A DNA stretch of 59,149 bases from Clostridiales bacterium (GTDB taxonomy: Bacteria > Bacillota > Clostridia > Christensenellales > CAG-138): the NCBI GenBank assembly GCA_012517905.1, contig JAAYUE010000005.1, forward strand, positions 1-59,149, read 5' to 3'. Shown here piece after piece: positions 1 to 10,068 of the stretch. The position numbers were made by a program, and so were the translations under genes. The notes under the pieces are model-generated. The model had not been told where the DNA came from and ran no database searches. It worked only from the letters and a program-made list of their open reading frames with translations. The first letter of the stretch is position 1. The number at the start of each line of letters is the position of its first letter.

Positions 1-3000
1 GACCGTGGCGGTCACCTTCACGTCCCCGTCGTAGCAGTTGTATTCGAAGGCGTCCGTGCCGTTGTAGTCCTCGTATGGCGTATAGGTGATCTTCGTGCCG
101 TCCGTCTCGATCGACCCGTGGCTCGGCGTAAGCAGGCCGCTGTCGCCGATGGTCACGCTGATCGACTCGTCTTCCGGATGCTCGTTGAACAGTCCGTTCA
201 TGTCGACGTCGCTGTCGTTGCCCAGCACGTAGATGTCTTTTGCGGTGTCCTCCGCCGTCGTCGCCGTATCGTCGGTCACCTCCGGCGCGTCGTTCACCTG
301 CGAAACCGTGATGCTTGCTGTCGCCGTGTTGCTTTCCGCGCCCGCCGCATCCTCGATCGAATAGGTAAAGCTCACGGGACCGTTGTAGTTCGCGTCCGGC
401 GTGACCAGCACGCTCAGATGATCGGCCGCAAGCTCGATGGTCGCGTTCGGATCTTCGCTCGTAACCGTTTTAATCCTGATGGATTCCGTCTCCGGGTTCG
501 TCAACAGATCGGCGTCCGTGTCGTTTGCCAGCACATGGACGGCGGTCGTCTGGTCTTCCGGAATCGTGGCGGTATCGTCTTCCGCCACGGGCGTATCGTT
601 GATGTTGTTGACGATCAGCACAAAGCTTGCCGTGCTCTTGAGTCCGTCCAGGTCGGCCGCGGTGATGGTCACCGTCGTCGTGCCGTTCCATTTAAGATAC
701 GGCGTCAGGTCGATGTTGCGGTCGTTACCGGTCAGCGTGTCGATGTGGATGCCGTTTCTGAGCAGTATGGTATTGCTGCTCTTGGCGGACAGCGTCACTT
801 CGACGGGGTCTTCCCCGCCGGCGTAGGTCACGTTGTCCACATCCGTCACGGTGAACGGAATGTCACTCACCGAAGTGCCTTCAAAAATCGTGTAGACCGG
901 ATCGCCAAGATAGGTGATCACGGGCGCGTCGTTGACCGGCGTCACCGTGATGGAAACGGTAAACGTGTAGTCCGCGTCGCCATACGAGTCGTGAATCCGA
1001 TACTGGAACGAATCCGGCTCGTTGCTGTCCTGCGCGGTCAGATAATAGATCGACTTTTTGTCCGTCGCGATGCGCGCCGTGCCGTGGCTCGGGCCGGACA
1101 CGATGCCGGTGATTTCGATATAATCCGGCGTGGTGGCATAGTCCGCGTCGATATCGGCCAGCACGTCAAGCTGCTTTTCCACATCCTCCACGACCGTATA
1201 CGATTTGTTGCCGTTGTCCGGCACGTCGTTTTCGGAAAGGACCGTCACCGTAAAGGTGCTGCTCGCGGTGAGCCCCTCCGAATCCTCCACCGTCAGCGTG
1301 ATGCTGCCCGTGCCGAACTGGTCGGCTGCGGGAACGGCTTTCACGGTCCGCTCGGACCCCGTCGGGTCATCCTCCGGGTTGGTCACGAAGATGTTCGAAA
1401 GCGGGAAGAGCGTCGTGTTGTCGCTCGAAACCGTGATCTCGAGCATGTCGTCGCTGTCTTCTTCGTCCGTCACGGTAAATACGATTTCGCCCGTGCCGTC
1501 CGCCGCGTCTTCCTCGATGTCCGTCACGTCGTCAATCGCCGAAATCGTCGGCGCGTCGTTGACCGGCATCACCGTGACGACCACCGTCGCCGTAGACTGC
1601 GCGCCGGAGGCATCCCGCATCGTGTAGGTAAACGTATCGGTGTACTCTTCCGTATCGCTCAGGTTCGCGTTTGGCGCATAATGCAGCTCGTTGTTCACAA
1701 TCGTCGCCGTGCCGTGCTGCGTCTGTCCGATGGAGAGCAACGTCAGCGTGTCCCCGCCGTTGCCGTCGAGAATATCCACGTCGTCGTTGCCGAGCACGTT
1801 ATAGTCGCGATAGCTTGTCTCCAGGACCGAAAACGCGTCGTTCTGCGCACTCGGCAGGTCGTTGACCGCCGTGACCGTCAGCGTAAACGTATCCGTATCC
1901 GTACCGCCGTCGCCATCCGTCACCGTCACGGTAAACGTCGCCGTGCCGACCTTGTTGTCTTTGGGCGTTACGGTAAACGTGCAGGCGCCCGTTCCATCCG
2001 GCGTTACCGTCACCGTCGGCAGCAGCGCGCTGTTGTTGTGCGTCACGTTCACGCGAAGCGAACCGGCCGCGGTCTCCACATCGCTCACCGTAAAGGAGAT
2101 GGCGGAGGTGGCCGTGTCTTCGGCCGTCGTGAGATTCGGCAGATCGTCCGGCGTGATCACCGGCAGGTCGTTGACGGACGTAACGGTAACGCTGATGGCA
2201 AAGCGCGCCGTCTCGCCGCTGCTGTCCTCCGCGGTGTAATAGAACACCTCCGGTTCGTCGGCAGGGCTGAACCAGTTCGCGTCCGGCGTGTAGGTGATGG
2301 TCTTGTCGCCGTCGTCGATTACGGCGGTGCCGTGCGCGGGCTCGTCCACCTCGGTGATGGTCACATCCTCAAGGTCGGGATTCGTCGTTTCGTCGATGTC
2401 GTCGTTTGCCGCGGCGTCGATCGTGACAGCGTGGTCTTCGAGCACGCTCGCCGTGTCGTCGCCGCCGCTCGGCGCGTCGTTGACAGGGTCGATGGTGACG
2501 CTCACCTGCGCGGTGTCGAGTTTTCCGTCGCGGTCCGAAATGGTGTATTGGAAGGTGTCGCTTCCGTTATAGTTTTCCGCGGGCGTATAGAGAATGCCGC
2601 CGTCCGATTTGACCGCCGTGCCATGCGCGGGCGACGTAATGCTCAAAATCGAGATTTTATCGCCGTAGACGGCGTCCTCGTCATGGTCGTTTTCCAGCAC
2701 CAGGATCAAGGTCGGCGTGTCTTCGTCTATAGTGACGGCGTCGTCCGCCGCCACCGGCGGGTCGCCGTCCGGCTTGACGGTGATGAACACCGTAGCCGTG
2801 CCGATGTTGTTTTCAGTCTGCCCGTCGTCGGCTGCGATGACGAACGAATCTTCGCCGTTGTTATCGCTGGCCGGCATGTAGTCAAACGTACCGTCCTCAT
2901 AGACGGTCACCGCGCCGTGCGCGGGATCGGTCATGTTGAAGAAGGTCACGTCGTCTCCGTCCGCGTCCGTGGCAAAGGCGCTTGCCGAAAGCAGCGTATC

Positions 3001-6000
3001 CTCCTTGACCGTCTGCCGCGGCACCGTAACGACCGGTGCGTCGTTGACGCTGACGATCTCAATGTCATAGGTCGCCGTCGTCGTGAGCAGCCCGTCGCTG
3101 ACCTGGAAGCGCACAGGGACCGTGCCGTGCGCATTGCGCTCCGGCGTGACCGTGATGGTCTTATAGCCCGCCGCGTCCGTCGTCAGCGCGATCTGCGAGG
3201 TCTTCACGAGCGACTCGTCCAGCGAAGTGATCCGGATGATGAGCGCGCTCACCGCGCTCTCAGCGTCCGCAACGACGAAATGGAACGCCTTTGTCGTGTC
3301 CTCGTCCATCGTCCAGTCGCCCGGGTTGGAGCTGTGCTTGGCGATCGTCGGCGCGTCGTTGACGGGTCGGATCGTGATGCGCACCGTCGCGTTCGCCGTG
3401 CCGCCGTTGCCGTCGGACACCGTATAGGTGAACGAATCCGACCCGTAATAGTCTTCGTCTGGTGTATAGAGGACCTTTGTGCCGCTGATGTCCGCCGTAC
3501 CGTGGGCAGGCGTGGATACGCTGTCGATGGTGAGCGTGTCGCCCTCGGGATCGGTGTCGTTTGCCAGTACGCTGATTTCGGGCGTCGCATCCTCGTCGAT
3601 GGTGATCGCATCGTCCTTGGCGCGCGGCGGATCGTTGACGGGGTTGACGGTGAGGACCACGTTCGCGCTGGCCGTTGCGCCCGCGCGGTCCATAACGGTG
3701 TAGGTGAATGTCACATCGCCGTTATAGTCGCCTTCCGCGCTGACGAGCACGCTGCCGCCGCCGATGTTCATGACGGTGCCGTTTTCAACGTCCGTAATCA
3801 GGACGATCTTCGGCTTTCCGTCCTCCACATCGGAGTCGTTGTCCAAAAGGTCGATCGTCTTTCTGGTCACCGGCGGGGTCGATTCCGCACCGGTGGAGAC
3901 GACCTCGTCCACGCTCGCCGCGTCGTCCGCCGCGATCGGAATATCGTTGACCGGAATCACGTTGAGTTCAAACGCGCCCTCCGCGCTCAGTTCGCCATCG
4001 CTCACGCTGACGTCGATCTTTACGGTGCCGTAAGCGTTTTCTTCCGGCACGATATGGATTTGCATCTCATCGCCGGACACCTGCGAAATGCTGATATTTC
4101 CATCCTTCACGATCGACTGGTCGCTCGAGGTCAGCGTATAGTGCTCGCTGTCGCTCAGATCGTTGTCCACGTCGACGACGGTCATCGGGACGTTTTTCGC
4201 CGTGTCCTTCAGCGTCGCCTGATAGTAATCCAGGCTGGTGATCTCCGGCTGGTCGTTGATGGGTTCGACGATGATGGTCACCATCGCGCGGCTATACAGC
4301 GCGGCCTCCGTCTGGTCGGTGATCGTGACATAGAACACGTCCGTGCCAAAGAAATCCTTCTCGGGTACGTAGGAAATGGTGTGGTTTACGCGGATGCTCG
4401 CCGTGCCGTGCTGCGGCGCGTCGTCCGGCGCAATGCTTTCAACGGTGCTGTCGCCGTCCGCTTCGCTGTCCGATCCGGGCGAGGCGAAGCAAACGCAGGA
4501 ATCTTCGTAGATGGTTTTCGATACGGCGTTCACCACCGGCGCGTCGTCCACGGGCGTCACGGTCAGATCGATCGTCCGCTCGTCATACGACATGCCGTCG
4601 CTCACGCCGACGACGATCTCCCCCGTGCCGTTGACGTTTTCCGCCGTGTGCAGGGTCACGCTTGCGCCGGTTTCCGTGCGGGACACGGTATACCAGGACT
4701 GGAACGGAATCGGCGCCGCGGTTTCCGCGTTCTGGGTATAGGCATAGAAGTAGAGATCGCCCGTGGCGCAGTCGGGATCATGGAAGGTGACGTCAAAAGT
4801 GACCCCTTCGCTCGCATCTTCGTCCACCGTAACCGAGGTCGGCGCGCTGTCGATCACCGGAAGGTCGTTGACCGGGTAGACGTGCAGCCAGATGGTGCCC
4901 GTGTCCTGTTCGCCGCCGCCGACCTGTTCCACGGTGTAGGTGATGTTCGCATAGCCGTTCTGGTCCGGCGCGGGCGTGAAGGTGACGGTATTGTTGTCCA
5001 CAACGTCAAACGTACCGAGCGACGTCGTGTCGTTGACCGTCAGCGTATACTCTACGTTGTTGGGGTTGCTCACGGAGATGTCGAAGTCGAACGCCGCCGC
5101 ATCCTCATAGCAGGTGACCGTGCGTCCGTAGGTATACAGAGAGCTGATGAACTCTTCTCCGATATATACCGTCGTGACGTCCGAGCGCGTGTCGTCGCCG
5201 TCCGTCTCGCGGTCGATGATGCGATAGGTAAACGAATCCGCCCCGTTGCTCTCGCCGGAGACCTCGGCGCGCGTATAGGTGATCCTGCCGTCGGTTTCGA
5301 TCACGGCGCTGCCGTGCCGCGGCGCGCTCATGATCTCGACGGTACGAACGGTGTCGCCGTCCGGATCATAGTCGTTGGCGAGCACGTTAATGGTCGCATG
5401 CTGGCCTGCTTCGTCCGGCAGTTCGCAGTAGTCGGGCCATGCCACCGGATCGTCGTTGACGGGATTGACCGTGATCGACACGCTCGCCTGCGCGCTTGCG
5501 TGTCCGTCCGAGACGCGGTAGGTCAGCGTCTCCGTGCCGTTCCAGTTGTCATAGGGATAATAGACATAGCCGCTTCCGCTGGGCAGGATATACCCGTGCG
5601 ACGGCGTCGAAACGGAGGATAGCCAGATGGTATCGCCGTCGGGATCGGTGTCGTTCGCCAGCAAGGTCAGCGCAAGGGACCCGTCTTCGTCCATCGTATA
5701 CGTGTCGTCGAGTGCCGTCGGCGCGTCGTTCTGCGGGAGCACGCGAAGCGCAAACGTCGTGCTGGCCGTGCGCTCGGTGCTGTCCGTCGCGGTCACGGTG
5801 ACAATCACCGTGCCGGACTGATCCGCCGCCGGTGTGAGCGAGAGCGAATAGTTCCCGTCGCCGAGGCTGGTGATTTGAATATGCGTCTCGTCGTTCGGCA
5901 GCAGCGACGTGTTGCCGGAGCTGACGCTGACGGCCGCCGTGTCCCCGACGTCTTCATCCGAGACGTTGAAGGAAATACCACTTATGGTAGAGTCCTCGTT

Positions 6001-8130
6001 GACATACTGGCTGTTGATGGCCGAGATGACCGGGTCGTGCGTCACGGTGGCGACATAGAGCGTCACGGTGGCGCTGGCGGTGTCGGTGCCGTCGGTCATG
6101 ACATAGGTAAACGTGCTCGTGCCGTTTTCACCGATCGCCGGCCGGTAGGTGAACTGCTGCGTCTCTTCGTCAAAGGTCAGCGTGCCGGGCAGTTCCTCCG
6201 CAAATGAGGAGACGGAGAGCGAGTCGCCGTCCACATCGTGGTCGTTGATCAGCACGCCGAATGTGCGGCTGCCGGTGTAGCGCACATAGATCTTGTCGTC
6301 GGTTGCAACAGGCGCGTCCTGCACCGGATCGACGGTAAACGTAACCTCATCCTGCGCCTGCGCTTCGCCGTCGCTGACGGTCAGGGTGATCGTCACGCTG
6401 CCGTTGGCGTCGCTTTGCGGCTGGATGCGGACCTCGCCCGTGCCGTCGCCGTTGTTGATAATTGTTATACCATCCGTGGTAACAATGCTGTCGTCCGAAG
6501 TCGCCGCGATCACGGAGAGATCGGCGGGGCTGCTTTCATAGTCGTCCACAAGAAACGGAATCACCGCAAGCGTGTCCTCGTCGGCGGCGTATGTCGGGTT
6601 TTCCACTGAAATGGTCGGCGCGTCGTTAACGCCGATCGCCTTCAGCGTGCAGGTGGAAACCGCGCTGGCCGAGCCGTCGCTGACCGTAAAGGTAAAGCTG
6701 TCCGTCCCGTCGTAATTCGCGGCGGGCGTATAGCGCAGCGTCGTGTCGTTGATCTGCTCGATCGCGCCGACGCTGGTTTCCGTTACGATGCCGTCAAAGA
6801 AGATCGAATCGCCTTCGATGTCGCTGTCGTTGGCAAGCAGGGTCGCAATCAGGATATCGACATACGGCGTGTCTTCGGTGTACTCGATGGTGTCGTTCGT
6901 CACGCGCGGCGCGTCGTTGACATTGAGCACGTGGATCGTGATCGTCCGCTCCACGGTGGTAAACCCGTCGCCCAGCGTGAGCGTGATGTCGACGTCGCCG
7001 TTTTGGTTCGCCGCCGGCGAGAGCAGCAGGCTGACGTCCGCCTCGCCGTCGCCAAGGCCGGTGATTTCGATTCCGCTCTGCTCCAGAATATCGGTGTCAA
7101 GGGAGGCCGCCTGCAGCATGAGGCTGTCCTCCGGGGTCTCCACGTCGTAGATTTCAAACGCGATCTCGTATCCCTTCGCGTCCTCGTCGATGGTATATTC
7201 GGTAGAGAGTCCGCTGAACCACGGGTCGTCCGCCTGCGGAGCGACCGTGACCGTCACGCTCGCCTCGCTGGTCAGGCCAGCTTCGTCGCTGATGATATAG
7301 GTAAAGCTGTCCGTGCCGTTGAAGTTCGTCGCGGGCGTATAGAGAACGCCGTCCTCGGTGACCTCCGTCGTGCCGTGCGCACCCGCCGAGCTGGAGACGA
7401 CATGGATCCGCTCCGACGGGTCATAGTCCGTGTCCACATCCGTGTCGTTGTCGAGCACGGGAATGGTCACGGTAAAGTCCTCCTGCGTCGCGGCCGTGTC
7501 GTCGGCTGCGTTCGGCGCGTCGTTGACATTGGCAACGCTAACGGTAACCGTCGCGGTATCCGTGCCGCCGTTGCCGTCGGAGATTTCATAGGTAAAGCTG
7601 TCCGTTCCCGCAAAATCCGCATCCGGGGTATAGCGGATCTTGCCGAGCACGATCAGCGTCGCGCCGTGCGCCGGGGTTCCGGCGTCCGTGATGGTCAGCG
7701 TGTCGCCATCCGCCGTGTCAGCGTCGTTGGCGAGCACGTCGATCTCGACGACGCCGTCCTCGCTCAGCGTAACGTCCGCGTCGTCCTGCGCCACCGGCGG
7801 ATCGTTCACCGAGCTTACGGTGACGCTGAATTGTCTGCTCGAGGTTTCGCCGGTGGGATCTTCCACCTCGACCGTCACGGTCACGGGCCCGCCGAACTGG
7901 TTCGGCGCGGGCGTGATGTCCAGGCTGGCCGCCTCGGACGACTGGTTGACCGTGATCGTCTGCAGCAGCGCGTCGTCCGTCGAAGAGACGGATATGGTCA
8001 ATTCCTCCAGGCCACTCTCCGCGTCCGACACCGTCAGCGGAACATTGCGCGTCTCGTCCTCGTCCATGGTGATATCCGCAATGCTGCCGAGGGACGGCGC
8101 CGTGCTGAGCGTAACGGTCCTGAGCGCGGT
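1..8130 (-). repeat. about 25 tandem cadherin-like modules, ~300-bp period
   Basis: The hinge VNDAP is encoded, read on the plus strand, by sequence like GGCGCGTCGTTGAC. It recurs near 930, 1555, 1860, 2165, 2480, 3035, 3350, 3635, 3945, 4255, 4545, 4865, 5455, 6620, 6910, 7515 and 7805, with weaker versions between. Spacing is about 285-320 bp, or 95-105 residues. The modules are diverged in DNA sequence, so this is an old domain array and not a recent expansion. Confidence 0.85.
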
Positions 8131-9468
8131 GTTGCCAGCATGGTCGGACGCATAGATCGTATACGTTCCGCCGACGTCAACCGTAAAGCTGTTGCCTGAA
8201 ATTGCATTACCACCCGTGGTAAAGTAGTCCGCGGTCAGTTCCCCTTCGGCATAAAGGAACTGATCGATGCCGCTCTGCCCCGCGTCGGTTATGGACACAT
8301 CCACGCACACGCTGCCGCTGCCGACGCTCTTCGTCGGCTCGCCGATGACGGGCGCAAGCTTGTCGACGCGCGCCGTCGCCTCCGCGTAGGAGGAGCGATT
8401 TCCGGCGGCGTCCTCCACCGCAACGCGAATGGTGGTGTAGCCGTTGGCTTCGATGGCAAACCCGTCCGGCAGATCCGCCCAGCCGGACGAACCGGTCTGG
8501 TAGACATAGCGTTCGGGCGCGCCGCTGCTTTCGCCAAGGGCCGGCATGAGCACATAGACGTCCGTATTGCTCCAGGCGCTGCTGCTCAGCGGCACTTCGG
8601 CGGGCGCGCTCGGCGTCGTTTTGTCGATGTTGCCGATGGTCACGTTCCGCACTTCGGACTGCTTGCCGGCATAGTCCATGCTGTAGGCGGTAAAACTCGT
8701 GTTATTCTCCGTCACGACAAAGGTATATGGAGAAGTCTGCGCAACCTTTTCGTCGTTGAAGTAGATGCCCTCCAGCCCGCTGTCGCCGTCCGCGGCGCTT
8801 ATGGTAACGGTGATGTTCTCTTTCGTCCAATTCTGGTTATAGTCGACGTCGCAGCTCGGCGCGGCGGCATCCCGAATGATGAAGCTCGTATTGGAAAACA
8901 CGACCGAGTTATCGCCGGTCGTGTTCGTGCCGTTTAAATAGATGAAGACCGCGCGCGTGCCGCTGGGGATATGCGCGCCGGAGGAAAGCGTCACGTCGCC
9001 GGAAACGGTGCTGTCCGGCTTTTCAAGATGAACGGATGAAATCTCGCTGCCGGTGTCGGATGTGCTGCAAAAACTGATGTCCACGGACGGGATGTCGTTT
9101 TCCGATCCGCCCGTACCCTCCGGATCGACGGTTGTAAGCGTTGAAAAGCTGATCTCGAGCCCGCCAAGATCGATGGAAGTCGAAATGTCGTGATCTTCCT
9201 CGTCCAACGTGATGAGGCCAACTGCCGTGCCCTCTTCCGCCGACTCCTGCATGGTCACCGTCGTCCCGCTCACGTTTGCGCCGATGGTCGCGTACTGGAA
9301 CGTGTTGGACGTGACGTTTTCGTTGCCGTAACCGCGGAAATAAAACGCGGTCGCCGCCATCGCCGTGTTTGGAATCCAAAGCGTCTGAAGCACCAGCATC
9401 ACGCAGAGCGCAATGCGAAAGGCTCTCTTTCCGATTCGTCTGACCGACTCGACCCCGGCAGAATTCAT
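1..9468 (-). CDS. giant exported tandem-95 (cadherin-like) repeat surface protein, 3' end outside window
   Basis: The minus frame is open from an ATG at 9468 to the window edge, giving 3,156 codons without a stop. A GGAGG lies 8 nt before the ATG. Residues 1-40 form a signal peptide (basic start, hydrophobic core IALCVMLVL, cleavage near AMA-A). Residues about 40-430 hold an N-terminal region and Ig-like modules. After that come about 25 modules of roughly 100 residues joined by VNDAP-type hinges, with the family pattern DGDxLT, PAHGT, YTPxxxFxGTDSFTY and SDGxGGT. These are Big_9/cadherin-like 'tandem-95' domains: Asp-rich, Ca-binding beta sandwiches of adhesins and cell-surface proteins. No catalytic domain is visible, and the C-terminal anchor (SLH, sortase or other) is not in the window. 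The gene lies next to cyclic-di-GMP genes, which suggests a role in adhesion or matrix formation (inference). Confidence 0.9.
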   Translation of the reverse strand, partial: MNSAGVESVRRIGKRAFRIALCVMLVLQTLWIPNTAMAATAFYFRGYGNENVTSNTFQYATIGANVSGTTVTMQESAEEGTAVGLITLDEEDHDISTSIDLGGLEISFSTLTTVDPEGTGGSENDIPSVDISFCSTSDTGSEISSVHLEKPDSTVSGDVTLSSGAHIPSGTRAVFIYLNGTNTTGDNSVVFSNTSFIIRDAAAPSCDVDYNQNWTKENITVTISAADGDSGLEGIYFNDEKVAQTSPYTFVVTENNTSFTAYSMDYAGKQSEVRNVTIGNIDKTTPSAPAEVPLSSSAWSNTDVYVLMPALGESSGAPERYVYQTGSSGWADLPDGFAIEANGYTTIRVAVEDAAGNRSSYAEATARVDKLAPVIGEPTKSVGSGSVCVDVSITDAGQSGIDQFLYAEGELTADYFTTGGNAISGNSFTVDVGGTYTIYASDHAGNTALRTVTLSTAPSLGSIADITMDEDETRNVPLTVSDAESGLEELTISVSSTDDALLQTITVNQSSEAASLDITPAPNQFGGPVTVTVEVEDPTGETSSRQFSVTVSSVNDPPVAQDDADVTLSEDGVVEIDVLANDADTADGDTLTITDAGTPAHGATLIVLGKIRYTPDADFAGTDSFTYEISDGNGGTDTATVTVSVANVNDAPNAADDTAATQEDFTVTIPVLDNDTDVDTDYDPSERIHVVSSSAGAHGTTEVTEDGVLYTPATNFNGTDSFTYIISDEAGLTSEASVTVTVAPQADDPWFSGLSTEYTIDEDAKGYEIAFEIYDVETPEDSLMLQAASLDTDILEQSGIEITGLGDGEADVSLLLSPAANQNGDVDITLTLGDGFTTVERTITIHVLNVNDAPRVTNDTIEYTEDTPYVDILIATLLANDSDIEGDSIFFDGIVTETSVGAIEQINDTTLRYTPAANYDGTDSFTFTVSDGSASAVSTCTLKAIGVNDAPTISVENPTYAADEDTLAVIPFLVDDYESSPADLSVIAATSDDSIVTTDGITIINNGDGTGEVRIQPQSDANGSVTITLTVSDGEAQAQDEVTFTVDPVQDAPVATDDKIYVRYTGSRTFGVLINDHDVDGDSLSVSSFAEELPGTLTFDEETQQFTYRPAIGENGTSTFTYVMTDGTDTASATVTLYVATVTHDPVISAINSQYVNEDSTISGISFNVSDEDVGDTAAVSVSSGNTSLLPNDETHIQITSLGDGNYSLSLTPAADQSGTVIVTVTATDSTERTASTTFALRVLPQNDAPTALDDTYTMDEDGSLALTLLANDTDPDGDTIWLSSVSTPSHGYILPSGSGYVYYPYDNWNGTETLTYRVSDGHASAQASVSITVNPVNDDPVAWPDYCELPDEAGQHATINVLANDYDPDGDTVRTVEIMSAPRHGSAVIETDGRITYTRAEVSGESNGADSFTYRIIDRETDGDDTRSDVTTVYIGEEFISSLYTYGRTVTCYEDAAAFDFDISVSNPNNVEYTLTVNDTTSLGTFDVVDNNTVTFTPAPDQNGYANITYTVEQVGGGEQDTGTIWLHVYPVNDLPVIDSAPTSVTVDEDASEGVTFDVTFHDPDCATGDLYFYAYTQNAETAAPIPFQSWYTVSRTETGASVTLHTAENVNGTGEIVVGVSDGMSYDERTIDLTVTPVDDAPVVNAVSKTIYEDSCVCFASPGSDSEADGDSTVESIAPDDAPQHGTASIRVNHTISYVPEKDFFGTDVFYVTITDQTEAALYSRAMVTIIVEPINDQPEITSLDYYQATLKDTAKNVPMTVVDVDNDLSDSEHYTLTSSDQSIVKDGNISISQVSGDEMQIHIVPEENAYGTVKIDVSVSDGELSAEGAFELNVIPVNDIPIAADDAASVDEVVSTGAESTPPVTRKTIDLLDNDSDVEDGKPKIVLITDVENGTVMNIGGGSVLVSAEGDYNGDVTFTYTVMDRAGATASANVVLTVNPVNDPPRAKDDAITIDEDATPEISVLANDTDPEGDTLTIDSVSTPAHGTADISGTKVLYTPDEDYYGSDSFTYTVSDGNGGTANATVRITIRPVNDAPTIAKHSSNPGDWTMDEDTTKAFHFVVADAESAVSALIIRITSLDESLVKTSQIALTTDAAGYKTITVTPERNAHGTVPVRFQVSDGLLTTTATYDIEIVSVNDAPVVTVPRQTVKEDTLLSASAFATDADGDDVTFFNMTDPAHGAVTVYEDGTFDYMPASDNNGEDSFVIAADDGQTENNIGTATVFITVKPDGDPPVAADDAVTIDEDTPTLILVLENDHDEDAVYGDKISILSITSPAHGTAVKSDGGILYTPAENYNGSDTFQYTISDRDGKLDTAQVSVTIDPVNDAPSGGDDTASVLEDHAVTIDAAANDDIDETTNPDLEDVTITEVDEPAHGTAVIDDGDKTITYTPDANWFSPADEPEVFYYTAEDSSGETARFAISVTVTSVNDLPVITPDDLPNLTTAEDTATSAISFTVSDVETAAGSLRVNVTHNNSALLPTVTVTPDGTGACTFTVTPKDNKVGTATFTVTVTDGDGGTDTDTFTLTVTAVNDLPSAQNDAFSVLETSYRDYNVLGNDDVDILDGNGGDTLTLLSIGQTQHGTATIVNNELHYAPNANLSDTEEYTDTFTYTMRDASGAQSTATVVVTVMPVNDAPTISAIDDVTDIEEDAADGTGEIVFTVTDEEDSDDMLEITVSSDNTTLFPLSNIFVTNPEDDPTGSERTVKAVPAADQFGTGSITLTVEDSEGLTASSTFTVTVLSENDVPDNGNKSYTVVEDVEKQLDVLADIDADYATTPDYIEITGIVSGPSHGTARIATDKKSIYYLTAQDSNEPDSFQYRIHDSYGDADYTFTVSITVTPVNDAPVITYLGDPVYTIFEGTSVSDIPFTVTDVDNVTYAGGEDPVEVTLSAKSSNTILLRNGIHIDTLTGNDRNIDLTPYLKWNGTTTVTITAADLDGLKSTASFVLIVNNINDTPVAEDDTATIPEDQTTAVHVLANDTDADLLTNPETESIRIKTVTSEDPNATIELAADHLSVLVTPDANYNGPVSFTYSIEDAAGAESNTATASITVSQVNDAPEVTDDTATTAEDTAKDIYVLGNDSDVDMNGLFNEHPEDESISVTIGDSGLLTPSHGSIETDGTKITYTPYEDYNGTDAFEYNCYDGDVKVTATV

Positions 9469-9548
9469 ACCCGCAGCCTCCGTTCCCAATGTTACCTCAA
9501 TACTCGATTTTATCCGCCGAACCCGGCAGGATATCTCAACCGTTGTTA

Positions 9549-9599
9549 CATTGTAAGTTTGTTACGTGCAGTATCCCTGTCTTCAAACAACTTACAATG
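9549..9599 (-). promoter_or_regulatory. large hairpin in the 5' leader of the giant surface-protein gene
   Basis: On the transcript, CATTGTAA and GTTTG (separated by a 3-nt bulge) pair with CAAAC followed by TTACAATG, leaving a loop of about 22 nt. The hairpin ends about 80 nt before the start codon. It may be an RNA regulatory element or, as DNA, a pair of operator half-sites. It does not match the cyclic-di-GMP riboswitch consensus I know. Confidence 0.5.
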
Positions 9600-9635
9600 C
9601 CCCGAAAAACGCAGATTCACCCCAAAACCAGATGC

Positions 9636-9688
9636 AAAAAACAAACGATTTGTCGTTTCCCCGAATTGAAAACGCAAAACATCGTTTG
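9636..9688 (-). promoter_or_regulatory. possible terminator/antiterminator switch in the 5' leader
   Basis: Read on the minus strand, AAACGA-CAAA-TCGTTT (9643-9658) forms a hairpin followed by GTTTTTTG, which resembles a weak intrinsic terminator. Its 3' arm can also pair with an upstream CAAACGAT (9681-9688), so two exclusive structures are possible. The stem is AT-rich and short, so this is only a candidate. Confidence 0.3.
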
Positions 9689-9774
9689 AAAAATTGAGTA
9701 ATGAACTGCGTCGTCTACATAAAAATTAGAAAAACCTGTTACATATGCGTTGCGCCGCGCGTTCATCTTTTTTC

Positions 9775-9804
9775 AGTATAAAGCTAGAAATATCCAGATG
9801 TAAA
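9775..9804 (-). promoter_or_regulatory. candidate promoter of the giant surface-protein gene
   Basis: On the minus strand TTTACA (9799-9804) and TATACT (9775-9780) are separated by 18 bp. Transcription would start near 9768, giving a leader of about 300 nt. The AT-rich stretch 9469-10068 holds no convincing gene; it contains this promoter, the leader structures and a terminator. Confidence 0.5.
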
Positions 9805-9846
9805 GGGATTTTTGTGAATTTTCTTCTAATTTTCAAATAAAAATTA

Positions 9847-9882
9847 CGCCGCCATGTTGTGAATGGTCGGCGCTGCTTTTTT
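9847..9882. terminator. bidirectional intrinsic terminator
   Basis: A CGCCG/CGGCG plus CCAT/ATGG stem with a one-base bulge is flanked by TTTTTT on the plus strand and by an AT-rich TTTTTATTT on the minus strand. It most likely ends the transcript of the GGDEF gene on the minus strand before the surface-protein promoter. Confidence 0.6.
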
Positions 9883-10068
9883 GATATGCAATATTTTCTT
9901 CGGTTTTGTGTTTTCAATATTCGAATGATTATTCAAATTCCGACAAATTGTTACAAGGTATAGTGCCAATCCGCATCCGCCCGGTCTATTTGTGGTGTCA
10001 TGGTATCTCTGGCGTTTATTTCGAAACCATAGATGTAACGATAAAAAATTACATGATAGCGCAACCGG

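Noticed and set aside
118-5622. Very long plus-strand open frame (1,834 codons)
   Set aside because: It is the antisense shadow of the repeat-rich giant gene. The product is a low-complexity Arg/Val/His-rich string with no domain, whereas the minus frame has a signal peptide and clear tandem-95 motifs.
9726-9917. Minus-strand 63-codon frame in the AT-rich leader region
   Set aside because: It crosses the terminator hairpin and the promoter and has no ribosome site or family features.
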